A stretch of 64,000 nt of DNA from DATJPR01 sp963811705 (GTDB taxonomy: Bacteria > Bacteroidota > Ignavibacteria > UBA10030 > UBA6906): contig CAWESL010000012.1 of NCBI GenBank assembly GCA_963811705.1, forward strand, positions 124,001-188,000. The letters are read 5' to 3'. Each line of letters opens with the position of its first letter. The first letter of the stretch is position 1. Below are positions 43,579-51,870 of the stretch, one piece after another. The translations under genes and the position numbers were made by a program. The notes under the pieces were generated by a model. The model made no database searches and was not told where the DNA came from. It was given only the letters and a program-made list of their open reading frames with translations.

Positions 43579-44792
43579 AGCCAGTCCCGTACCATTTTGC
43601 GATCGCCGATATAAATTTCGTTGGGGGAATTCGGGTCAAGAGCCCATTTGATGCGCTGGACGCCTTGCGTCACGTCCTTGACGGTCGTGGCAAAACTGAG
43701 CCGCAGGTAGCCTTCCAGTCCAAATTCCTTGCCGGGCACCGTCACCACAAGCGCCTTCTTCAGAAGGAATTTCGACAGCTCGACGGAACTCTTGTTGTAG
43801 GCACGGAAGTCGGGAAGACAGTAGTATGTCGCGTCCGGCTTGACCAGACGGACTCCTTCGAACGACTCCAGCTCCTGGATCATGACTCTCCGGTTGTTTT
43901 CCAGTGTGAGGCGGAGTGTCTCAACGACGCTCTGCAGCCCCGACAGCGCCCCCTCAGCCGCGGCCTGGAGAAGAAGTGACGTGCACGAGGTCGTCTGGGC
44001 CTGGACATTGAGCATGACCGCCGTAAGGGCCTTGTTGGCGATGGACCAGCCAATCCGAAAGCCGGTCATCCCGTACAATTTCGAGATCCCGTTGATGGAG
44101 ATGATTCGTGTGGATTCAATGTCCTTCTTGCTGAACTTGTACGCTGGAGTCGCACTCTTTCCCTCGAAGACCAATTTGTGATAGATGTCATCCGCGATGA
44201 GGTAGATCCCCTTCTTCTCGCAGAACTCGACGAGTTCCGCGATCAACGACTCGGGGTAGATCATGCCAGAGGGATTATTCGGGCTATTGACGATGATCGC
44301 CTTCGTATAGGAACTCACGGCCTGCTCAATCTCTTTCATTCGCGGAATGAACCCGCCGTCTTCGGGCTTGACGAAGACGGGGACTCCGTAAACCATCTTG
44401 ATCATCTCCGGGTAGCTCACCCAATAGGGAGCCAGGAGAATGACCTCATCCTGAGGATTGAGAATCGAAAAGAGGACGTTGAAGAGTGCCTGTTTTGCTC
44501 CTGCGGCGACCAGAACTTGCTCTGGCTCCGGTACCCGGTCGTAGTTTTCTTCTGTATACCGGATGATTGCCTTTTTCAGGGATGGGATGCCATCGGTAGG
44601 GGTGTACTTGATGTCTCCGGCGGTCAGTTTCGCCGCCGCGCTCAAGATGGCATTGATCGGGGCTTTGTTCTTGGGTTCGCCGATGCCAAGGTGAATCACC
44701 GCCTCACCTTTCTCACGAAGGAGCCGCGCCTGCTCGTTGAGAGCGAGGGTTGGTGATTCGGCAATGGAACGTGCGAGCTGGCTAATGCTCAT
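43575..44792 (-). CDS. Class I/II PLP-dependent aminotransferase (aspartate aminotransferase type)
   Basis: A 405-residue aminotransferase. Key residues: Schiff-base Lys238 in SINGISKLYGMTGFRIGW, Asp201/Asp202 in LIADDIYHKL contacting the PLP nitrogen, NSPNNPSG (about 169-176), and the carboxylate-binding Arg in YLRLSFA. Subgroup Ib aspartate/prephenate aminotransferases share these features, so conversion of aspartate and 2-oxoglutarate to oxaloacetate and glutamate is the best guess. Coupling with pckA supports oxaloacetate as the product. GGAGG lies about 10 bases before ATG 44792. Confidence 0.9.
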   Translation of the reverse strand: MSISQLARSIAESPTLALNEQARLLREKGEAVIHLGIGEPKNKAPINAILSAAAKLTAGDIKYTPTDGIPSLKKAIIRYTEENYDRVPEPEQVLVAAGAKQALFNVLFSILNPQDEVILLAPYWVSYPEMIKMVYGVPVFVKPEDGGFIPRMKEIEQAVSSYTKAIIVNSPNNPSGMIYPESLIAELVEFCEKKGIYLIADDIYHKLVFEGKSATPAYKFSKKDIESTRIISINGISKLYGMTGFRIGWSIANKALTAVMLNVQAQTTSCTSLLLQAAAEGALSGLQSVVETLRLTLENNRRVMIQELESFEGVRLVKPDATYYCLPDFRAYNKSSVELSKFLLKKALVVTVPGKEFGLEGYLRLSFATTVKDVTQGVQRIKWALDPNSPNEIYIGDRKMVRDWL

Positions 44793-45200
44793 GGAAGATG
44801 AACCTCCAGGATGGTGCAGCGATGTAACTCGGCAAGGCTTGTCAATGAAGCGGCCGGCAGGGACGCGCCGGAGACCAAGAATTGTAGGGGGAATTTACGA
44901 AGAACTCTTTTCCCCCGCAAGGTTGAAGCCCGAGAACAGTGACCACTACAGAATATACGTTGACCAGCTTATTGTTCGCTATAGGGATGCTTAGTATCTT
45001 CGACCCGACATCCCGCTCTTTTTCATAGATATGCCAAGGTCTCTTCGCCCCTGTTCGTGTAGTGCGATACTAGGCGGTCCCCACTGGATCCTTTACCCCA
45101 TGTGAGTGACAAGCGTGCTTCGCATGGGGGGCGGAACCTTTTGTGATGGGGTGAGCGGTCTCAGAAATTTCGATACACGCGCCACTAGGACGGAGGCATC
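44793..45200. other. Intergenic region between divergent genes, 408 bases
   Basis: No gene supported. It must hold the promoters of the aminotransferase/pckA pair (minus) and the VWA lipoprotein (plus), but no box pair stands out. It contains a hairpin at 44887-44916 (GGGGGAA/TTCCCCC) and a weaker one at 45096-45129 (CCCCATG/CATGGGG). Confidence 0.5.
44887..44916. repeat. Inverted repeat in the aminotransferase upstream region
   Basis: GGGGGAA (44887-44893) and TTCCCCC (44910-44916), 16-base loop, with an inner AAGA/TCTT pair. No T-run; a leader hairpin or protein site is possible. Confidence 0.4.
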
Positions 45201-46244
45201 ATGCACAAAGGATCGTTACTCACTGCTGCACTTATTCTTCTCGCGATCGCGGTTGTTCTTCCGAGCTGCAAAAAAAGTGACAGCTCGCCGACTGGACCCG
45301 AAACAGGTGTAACGCAACTCAACGCGAACGGAACGCTTTCCCCCATCTCACGGACGCAGGTTCAAGGTACCGTGTTCGTGACGGATCAGAACGGCTCACC
45401 GGTCACGGGGCTTGCCGCATCGAATTTTTCCGCACGACTGTACTACGGAGCGGGGATTTCGAAAGTCACGGCGGATTCCCTCACCGGGACGATTCTTGTC
45501 CAGCCCATTTCGCTGAGCGGGCGAAAAGTGGCCGTGTCGATGACGATGGACTACAGCGGCAGCATGTTTATGGGTTCGTACGACACGGTGACGCTGCAAT
45601 ACTATCGCATCACGAATATGCAGAACGGCGTGAAGGCATTCGTCAATGCGATGACGACCGGCGACATCGCGGAAGTCATCAAGTTCGGAAGCACGGTCGA
45701 CTTTGTCTTCCCCTTCACAAATTCGAAACCGGCGCTCCTTCTTGCCGCAGACAGTTCATCCTTCGATCGCGGCAATACCGCGCTCTACTCGTCGATCTAC
45801 AAAGGGCTCCAGGATGCCAGCGCCCAGTCCGCATCAACGTATGCGCGGGCGGTCGTGGCGTTTACGGACGGGGGGGAAAACAATTCCACCATCACCCGGG
45901 AGGATATCTTCTCCCTGGCCGGCGCCTCCGGCATTCCAGTATACACTGTTGGACTGATTGATTCCGTTTATCATTCGACTCCTCCCGGACTGAACAGCTA
46001 CGAAGAACAGGATCTTGTCGAGATTGCCGATACGACAGGAGGGCTGTACTATTACGCCCCGAACGCCACGCAACTTGCCCTGGTCTACCAGCAGATCAGC
46101 GGCGCCCTGTCGAATGCGTCGCAGGTGACCATCACCTGGCCGACGACGGGTTTGCCCGCGACCGGCACGACGGTCCGGGTGGTGATTAACGTAACGTACA
46201 ACGGCGTCACAACGCAGATTGTGAAGACCTTTACGATGCTCTAA
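45201..46244 (+). CDS. VWA-domain lipoprotein
   Basis: A 347-residue lipoprotein. Signal peptide with lipobox LPSC, Cys23 as the lipid site. Residues about 55-105 form a beta-sandwich (GTVFVTDQNGSPVTGLAASNF). A von Willebrand A domain follows (about 110-290) with the metal site DYSGSM (the DxSxS MIDAS motif) and FTDGGEN. A short beta domain ends the protein. VWA domains bind metal-dependent protein ligands, so a surface adhesion or assembly role is likely. GGAGG lies just upstream of ATG 45201 and a strong terminator follows, so it is transcribed alone. Confidence 0.85.
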   Translation: MHKGSLLTAALILLAIAVVLPSCKKSDSSPTGPETGVTQLNANGTLSPISRTQVQGTVFVTDQNGSPVTGLAASNFSARLYYGAGISKVTADSLTGTILVQPISLSGRKVAVSMTMDYSGSMFMGSYDTVTLQYYRITNMQNGVKAFVNAMTTGDIAEVIKFGSTVDFVFPFTNSKPALLLAADSSSFDRGNTALYSSIYKGLQDASAQSASTYARAVVAFTDGGENNSTITREDIFSLAGASGIPVYTVGLIDSVYHSTPPGLNSYEEQDLVEIADTTGGLYYYAPNATQLALVYQQISGALSNASQVTITWPTTGLPATGTTVRVVINVTYNGVTTQIVKTFTML

Positions 46245-46268
46245 GAATCCGCTGGAGCTGTACAACGG

Positions 46269-46303
46269 GCGCCTGCACGCGATGCGTGTGGGCGCTTTTT
46301 TTT
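46269..46303 (+). terminator. Intrinsic terminator after the VWA gene
   Basis: GCGCC..CACGC (46269-46280), GAT loop, GCGTG..GGCGC (46284-46295) with one internal 2-base mismatch, then eight T residues (46296-46303). Confidence 0.9.
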
Positions 46304-46372
46304 GTATATTGATACCCGAAAATTTCAAACGGCAGATCTGATTGTTCGTTGCTGTCCAGGAAGGAAGGCTCT

Positions 46373-47224
46373 ATGACGCGCGGTTCAGTACTCTGGGTTG
46401 TAGCGTTTATCGTAACGCTTGTCTCCGCCATCTACCAGCGCGTGACGGGGCCGACGTATCCAGCCAGCGGCACAATCACCGTCGGATCGACAGCGGTCCA
46501 CTACCGGCTGCTTCGGAGTTTTGAGACGACAGGGGACGCACCGGTCGAGATCGCCGTTGCTGACACAGCGATTCACGGCCGGATGGAATGGAAACGGTAT
46601 AAAACGCCGGACGCATGGACACCGGTCGCGATGGAGGCCAGGAACGGCGTGCTGTCCGCCCGACTCCCCCGACAACCGGCGGCGGGGAAACTGGAGTACC
46701 GGGTGGTCCTCGTGTCGGCGGATAATGAAACCGTCATCCCAAAAGAGGGGGGGATTGTTTTGCGTTTCAAGGGCGACGTGCCGGCGGCAATCCTGATTCT
46801 CCACGTCCTCGCGATGTTCACAGGGATGCTTCTCTCGACGAGAGCCGGCCTCGAGTATTTCAACCCTGCAGCGCGGTTTCGACCATTGATCCTCTGGACG
46901 ATCGGATTGCTTGCGGTCGGAGGGATCATTCTCGGACCGATCGTTCAGAAATATGCCTTCGACGCCTACTGGACCGGCTGGCCGTTCGGGCATGATCTGA
47001 CCGACAACAAGACGATCTTCGCCCTTCTTTGCTGGGTCGCCGCGCTGTTCGCGATACGGAAGGGGCGCAGCGCACGAGGGTGGGCACTGGCGGCCGCTCT
47101 CGTCACGTTTGTCGTATTCATGATCCCCCACAGCATGCTCGGATCAGAGCTCGACTACAATGCACTGGACCGGCAGGCCGGCCAGCACTCGGCTAGTGCC
47201 GATTCTCTTCGTCCTCATCCGTAG
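46373..47224 (+). CDS. Integral membrane protein of unknown function
   Basis: A 283-residue protein. AAGGAAGG upstream supports ATG 46373. One N-terminal membrane segment (about 5-25) is followed by a periplasmic beta-rich domain of about 110 residues (VHYRLLRSFETTGDAPVEIAV, LEYRVVLVSADNETVIP). Four C-terminal membrane helices come next (about 133-250), with the helix-flanking GPIVQKYAFDAYWTGWPFGHDLTDNKT and FMIPHSMLGSELDY. I do not recognise the family with certainty. The 3' end overlaps the convergent phosphoesterase gene by 32 bases. Confidence 0.75.
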   Translation: MTRGSVLWVVAFIVTLVSAIYQRVTGPTYPASGTITVGSTAVHYRLLRSFETTGDAPVEIAVADTAIHGRMEWKRYKTPDAWTPVAMEARNGVLSARLPRQPAAGKLEYRVVLVSADNETVIPKEGGIVLRFKGDVPAAILILHVLAMFTGMLLSTRAGLEYFNPAARFRPLILWTIGLLAVGGIILGPIVQKYAFDAYWTGWPFGHDLTDNKTIFALLCWVAALFAIRKGRSARGWALAAALVTFVVFMIPHSMLGSELDYNALDRQAGQHSASADSLRPHP

Positions 47225-49676
47225 TCTGTCCGCCAGAGTCTCTTGCGGGGCGTCGCACAAACGCGCTTCGCACGGGGAACGGCATGGGAACATCCGCACC
47301 GCGGACAGATTGCCAGACGACCCTGTTCAGCGCATCGTCCGGCGCGGCATCTTCGCGGCTAAAATCCATCGTGTTGCTCTCGACCTGGCCGAGCGCGCCA
47401 CGCGCGTTTCGTTCCTCGAGGTTGACATTTGCCGGTCGTGCAATGAACGGCGTGAGATCCGGGTGCGACGTCAGACTCGCCGCCATCGGCATCGCGGAGG
47501 CGTCGAACTGCGACATGGGGGGAAGGCCGAGGATGAGTTCCATGGTGCGCACCATCCCGCTCGTGGAGTAGGGAGTGCTGTCGACGGCATGGCGCCGGGT
47601 GTACGGTGAAATCATTAACCCGACCGTCCTGTGCGCGTCGACATGGTCCGGACCGTCCTGCGCGTCGTCTTCGATCACGAAGATCGCGGACTCTTTCCAA
47701 TACGGGCTATGGGAGATGCGATCGACGAGCATCCCGAGCGCCCGATCGTTTTGCGCCACGTAGGCGCGGGGGGTCAACGCGCCCGCCGCTGTTCCTTCCG
47801 TGTGATCGTTCGGAAGCTTGACGACCTGAAATTGAGGGAGGCCGCCGGTCTTCTCGTATTCCGCAAATTCCTTTTCCCAGGCGTCGATCCTTGTGACATC
47901 CGAGTAATTCAGATCCCAGCCCCTGTAGAATGGCGCGACGTGCCCGACAAGCGACGGGAGGAGCCCGCGCGCGGAGTCGCCCTCACGTGATGGGTTCGCG
48001 GCAAACTCGCCGTAGGTGCGATAGGTGACGTTGTTGCGCGCACAGTTGTCCCAGAGATATCCGGCCGAGGGATAGACGATCGGATACCCGCCTTCGTATT
48101 CGTATTCTCCACCACGCCCGCCATACGACGTCGGCCAGCTCTTCTCCGTGTAATCAGTGGCATAGGCCCCCATCGACCAGTTGTGGCCATCCGCGCTCAC
48201 TTCCGCATCGCAAAACAGATTGTCGAACAGCGTGAACTCCTTCGCAAGGGCGTGGTGATTGGGAGTAACACTGTCCGGGAACAAACAGAGCTTCGGGTCG
48301 CCGTTTCCCTCCGCGATGTCTCCAAACACCTGATCGTATGTACGGTTCTCCTTGATGACGTAAAAAATATGCTTGATCGGGGAAAGATGGCCGGGTGAAC
48401 TCCAGAATGCCGCGGCGCTTTCCGGCGGGGTGTTGACTTGATGAAAAGGCGAGTTCAAATACACTGCGCGCGTGTCTTCATCGAGGACCTGTTGCGACGG
48501 CATCGGGATGCGGGTGAATACCCCCTTGAACATCGAGCCGATATATTGCCGCGATTGGTCTTTTTTGATCGGCTGCGGGCCTTCCGGATTGGGAAAGGAC
48601 GTGAGCCCCTTTGCGCTCGTCACGAGAATGTCGCCTGAGTTCGGCGCAAACCGCACACACGTGGGATACCAGCCCGTGGGAATGAAGCCGAGAGACTTGG
48701 TTTGTCCGGGGTGATGCACATCGAAAACGGCAAGACAGTTGTTGTCGGCGTTGGCGACAAGAAGCGTTGTGCCGTCAGGCGAAAGCGCCACGGAATTTGG
48801 CGTGCTTCCCTCTGGAGCGTTCGGGAAGAGCGCTGCGTTCAGCCGTTCGATCACTTTCTTCAAGCGTAAATCGACGACATCGACGGCATTTGAATTTGCG
48901 CAGGCGACATAGAGGAATGCCCCGTCCGGGCTCTCCACCATGTCGCACGGGTGGTCATCCGTCGGGATGACGTCCGTCGCCACAAGCAACGATCCGTCGA
49001 TGATCTCCACCGATGCACCTCCCCAGAGGGAGACATAGATCCTTGAACTTCGTGCAGAGGTCAGACACGTGTACGGGATATCCGGAAGGCGGATCTCGTC
49101 GTCGACCACGCCGAATTGGAGATTGACCCGGTACAGCATCTTATTGTCGCGGGCGACAACGTAAGCGTCCTTTCCATCGCTGGTCACCGACAGGCCCGCT
49201 GTCCACACGCGTGCCTTTGGCCATGGGACGTCCAGCGCAATGGAATCGCGCAACGTGATCTCTTGCCCGTCGACGGTGTACCGGAGGACCGCATTATTGT
49301 TGCCGGCCGAGACGAGGAGCGTCTTGCCATCCGGTGTAAGGGCCAGGCCAAGCCAGGACCGGTTGAGAGGGATCGTTGAACGGACGTTCCATCCATCGAG
49401 ATCGATCACCGAAAGCGACTGCGTGGCCGTTCCATTGTTCGTGACAAACGCCGTGCGTCCATCGGAGGAAAAGACGAAATTCAACGGGAGCTCTCCGATC
49501 GGGAGATGCTCGCCGACGGGGGACAGCGACCAGCCGTTCGGCAACAGAACCCTCTGTCCCGGAAGGGAGGACCGGTCGAGTTGAGAAGAACCGCATCCTG
49601 CAAGGAGGACGACGGCCAACAACAATCCTGCGCGCGACAATCTCGGTGACAAGCGATGCAACAGCGGTGCGATCAT
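47193..49676 (-). CDS. YVTN beta-propeller/phosphoesterase lipoprotein
   Basis: About 827 residues from ATG 49676 (AAAGGA upstream); an earlier ATG at 49706 overlaps the previous stop. The signal peptide ends in lipobox LLAGC with Cys28. A seven-bladed YVTN-type propeller (about 60-375) shows repeats such as FVFSSDGRTAFVTNN, LALTPDGKTLLVSAG and VALSPDGTTLLVAN. The C-terminal half (about 420-760) is a PF04185-type phosphoesterase of the alkaline-phosphatase superfamily with KHIFYVIKENRTYDQVFGD, SADGHNWSMGAYATDY and FVIEDDAQDGPDHVDAHR. It probably hydrolyses a phosphate ester at the envelope. The HEAT/cyclophilin gene upstream is in the same operon. Confidence 0.87.
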   Translation of the reverse strand: MIAPLLHRLSPRLSRAGLLLAVVLLAGCGSSQLDRSSLPGQRVLLPNGWSLSPVGEHLPIGELPLNFVFSSDGRTAFVTNNGTATQSLSVIDLDGWNVRSTIPLNRSWLGLALTPDGKTLLVSAGNNNAVLRYTVDGQEITLRDSIALDVPWPKARVWTAGLSVTSDGKDAYVVARDNKMLYRVNLQFGVVDDEIRLPDIPYTCLTSARSSRIYVSLWGGASVEIIDGSLLVATDVIPTDDHPCDMVESPDGAFLYVACANSNAVDVVDLRLKKVIERLNAALFPNAPEGSTPNSVALSPDGTTLLVANADNNCLAVFDVHHPGQTKSLGFIPTGWYPTCVRFAPNSGDILVTSAKGLTSFPNPEGPQPIKKDQSRQYIGSMFKGVFTRIPMPSQQVLDEDTRAVYLNSPFHQVNTPPESAAAFWSSPGHLSPIKHIFYVIKENRTYDQVFGDIAEGNGDPKLCLFPDSVTPNHHALAKEFTLFDNLFCDAEVSADGHNWSMGAYATDYTEKSWPTSYGGRGGEYEYEGGYPIVYPSAGYLWDNCARNNVTYRTYGEFAANPSREGDSARGLLPSLVGHVAPFYRGWDLNYSDVTRIDAWEKEFAEYEKTGGLPQFQVVKLPNDHTEGTAAGALTPRAYVAQNDRALGMLVDRISHSPYWKESAIFVIEDDAQDGPDHVDAHRTVGLMISPYTRRHAVDSTPYSTSGMVRTMELILGLPPMSQFDASAMPMAASLTSHPDLTPFIARPANVNLEERNARGALGQVESNTMDFSREDAAPDDALNRVVWQSVRGADVPMPFPVRSAFVRRPARDSGGQTTDEDEENRH

Positions 49677-49705
49677 GGGGGGAGTCCTTTGTTCGAAAAT
49701 GTTCA

Positions 49706-51703
49706 TCACCGGGGGATGGTTACGGTTTCGAGTGTATCGCCGACTTGAAGTTGATCGACCACCTCCATGCCGTGAACAACCCTCCCGAATACCGTGTACC
49801 GTCCGTCGAGGTGAGGCTGCGGGCTATGGGTAATGAAGAACTGCGATCCCTCAGTGTCTCTGCCTGCGCTTGCCATCCCGATCGACCCCGTTTCGAAGCG
49901 GAGCGTCGAAATCTCCGTGCGCAATGAGAACCCGGGCCCACCCCAGCCGTCTCCGCGGGGATCACCGCCCTGGATGACGAAGTTCGGGACGACCCGGTGG
50001 AATTGCATCGGCCTGGTCGCCGTACTGGAGTAGAATCCACGCTCCGCGAGCGCAGCGATATTGGCGACCGTGAAGGGCGCGGCCGCCGTGTACAGTTCGG
50101 CGTTGACGGACCCTTTCGATGTACGGAACAGGACGCGAATGGTGTCCGGGAGTGACTGCACGTGCGATGGGGGAACGCGTTCGACAATGGGGCATGCTGG
50201 AACCGTCGCACTCGAGTCACCGAGAACATTAAGCAGGTGAACGAGCGCCTGGGATCCTTCGATGTCATCGGGAAGTTTCAGCCTTCGGAGCGCCTGCCTG
50301 ATCCCGTTTATCATCGTGCGGTCCCGGAGCGGGAGAGCGGAAAGCAGTTCCGCTCCGCCGGCTACGAGCGCAACATCGCCACTTCGTATTGCATCCATGC
50401 CGAGGGATTGCACCGAGACCTTCTCCGATGATGGTACCGTATCGCGAAGCTTCAACCACGCGTCGATCCCGTCGAGAGCTCCTCCCAACGCCTTGCGTTG
50501 CGATGCGAGATCCCCATTGCCTGAAGTCCGTCGGATCCGGTACCAGGAATCGATAAGAAGCGGGAGTGCCGATGGTGCGCCAGTCCGGCCCATTGCCCCG
50601 AGTGCCTCCGGAGTCGCCGGAGATCCTCCAGTGCACAGTCTGGCAAGGCGCGGGAGGAGCTTCTGCCCTTCGACGCGGGCCAGCACGTTCAGGACAGGCG
50701 CACGCAGTCCGACAGGGGAAATCGTTTGGAGCGCAGCGACCGAATCCAACCATCGGACGATTCCGAAGGATTCTCCCCGGGCAAGCAGTTCGAGAACCGG
50801 TCGGGCATTTTCCAGCGAGCCGACCAGGGCGACGGCGACATGCGGGTTAGCGTCATTGATTGAGCGGAGTGCAGGACCGAGTACCGATACTGCATTCGTG
50901 TCCGGCCATTGAATGAGCGCACGCGCAAGGTTGACGCGGACACGCCAATCGGCGTCGGCAATCATGGACTCAATCAGTTGAAGGGCTGGAGGAAAGTCGC
51001 GCAGTTTGCCCGCGAGAGAAACGAGATTCATGCGGACGAGCGGATTGCTGCTGCGTCGAAGCGGCTCCAACAGATGGAAGGAATTCCGAACCTCGTGGCG
51101 ATCCCCTGCACGCTGGAGGGCGTAGACGGCTTCCCAGGGGACGGGTGCGGATGTTGCACATGCTTGAAGCAGTGCGTGTTCGGAAGACAAAGTCACGATG
51201 CCTCTGATCGCGAACCGCGCGATGCCGAGGAGCAGTCCGCGGGAAAGCCGGTCCGGCATTTTGCCGGCGCGTGCGACAAGGGAGTTCAAGAGAAGCGAGT
51301 CACCGAATTTTCCGCATTCCTCGACGAGACGATCGTTCGACGGGCCGCGTTCGATGCAGGAAAGAACCATTGCCTGAAGGACAGAGCGCCGGTCCGGGCG
51401 GAGCAAAGGCCCAAGTTGTCCGAGCGCGAGAGCGGCATTCTCACGGACGGTGACATGGGGGGATCGGAGCAGGGGAATCAGATCATCGACGACGGAAGTA
51501 TCCTGAAGATTCGCAGCAACAATCGTCGACAGGGCCACCACGGTGCTGTCGCCAGAACGGAGCGATCGAGAAAGGAGCGGTGAGCAGGATGCCCTGAGAT
51601 CTTGGAGGACGATGAGCGAATCGATTACCGGTGAATGGCGCCCGGACGGGCCGGCGACCGCCGCCGGAGCAAGAACACACAGAAGGAGAAGTCTCACCAT
51701 CAT
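49706..51703 (-). CDS. HEAT-repeat protein fused to cyclophilin-type prolyl isomerase
   Basis: About 665 residues from ATG 51703, which starts a signal peptide (MMVRLLLLCVLAPAAVAG). Residues about 30-480 are HEAT repeats (DLIPLLRSPHVTVRENAALALGQLG, DADWRVRVNLARALIQW). The last ~150 residues are a cyclophilin domain with the active-site MQFHRVVPNFVIQGGDP (catalytic Arg), GSQFFIT and LDGRYTVFGRV. Cyclophilins isomerise Xaa-Pro bonds; here the enzyme would act in the periplasm with the helical array as a substrate platform. The stop overlaps the next gene's possible start (TGATG). Divergent from aspS. Confidence 0.87.
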   Translation of the reverse strand: MMVRLLLLCVLAPAAVAGPSGRHSPVIDSLIVLQDLRASCSPLLSRSLRSGDSTVVALSTIVAANLQDTSVVDDLIPLLRSPHVTVRENAALALGQLGPLLRPDRRSVLQAMVLSCIERGPSNDRLVEECGKFGDSLLLNSLVARAGKMPDRLSRGLLLGIARFAIRGIVTLSSEHALLQACATSAPVPWEAVYALQRAGDRHEVRNSFHLLEPLRRSSNPLVRMNLVSLAGKLRDFPPALQLIESMIADADWRVRVNLARALIQWPDTNAVSVLGPALRSINDANPHVAVALVGSLENARPVLELLARGESFGIVRWLDSVAALQTISPVGLRAPVLNVLARVEGQKLLPRLARLCTGGSPATPEALGAMGRTGAPSALPLLIDSWYRIRRTSGNGDLASQRKALGGALDGIDAWLKLRDTVPSSEKVSVQSLGMDAIRSGDVALVAGGAELLSALPLRDRTMINGIRQALRRLKLPDDIEGSQALVHLLNVLGDSSATVPACPIVERVPPSHVQSLPDTIRVLFRTSKGSVNAELYTAAAPFTVANIAALAERGFYSSTATRPMQFHRVVPNFVIQGGDPRGDGWGGPGFSLRTEISTLRFETGSIGMASAGRDTEGSQFFITHSPQPHLDGRYTVFGRVVHGMEVVDQLQVGDTLETVTIPR

Positions 51704-51795
51704 GGTATGTGGAGTGGGGAACACGATGCATCCCAACATACGCAAACGGCTTCGACCTTGCAAGGATGGTGGAACCGGCGTTGGCCGGGGCGAGT

Positions 51796-51823
51796 TTGAA
51801 CTCAACCCCCTTTTTTATATCTT
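51796..51823 (+). promoter_or_regulatory. Sigma70-like promoter for aspS
   Basis: TTGAAC (51796-51801), 16-base spacer, TATCTT (51818-51823), about 48 bases before TTG 51871. The same -10 and spacing occur at 60327-60354. Confidence 0.45.
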
Positions 51824-51870
51824 TCTCTACTTGGCGGGGGATCACCAATTCTCACCTCGGAGACCATTCT

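Noticed and set aside
42763..43614. 283-codon plus-strand open frame
   Set aside because: Antisense to pckA, whose motifs are complete.
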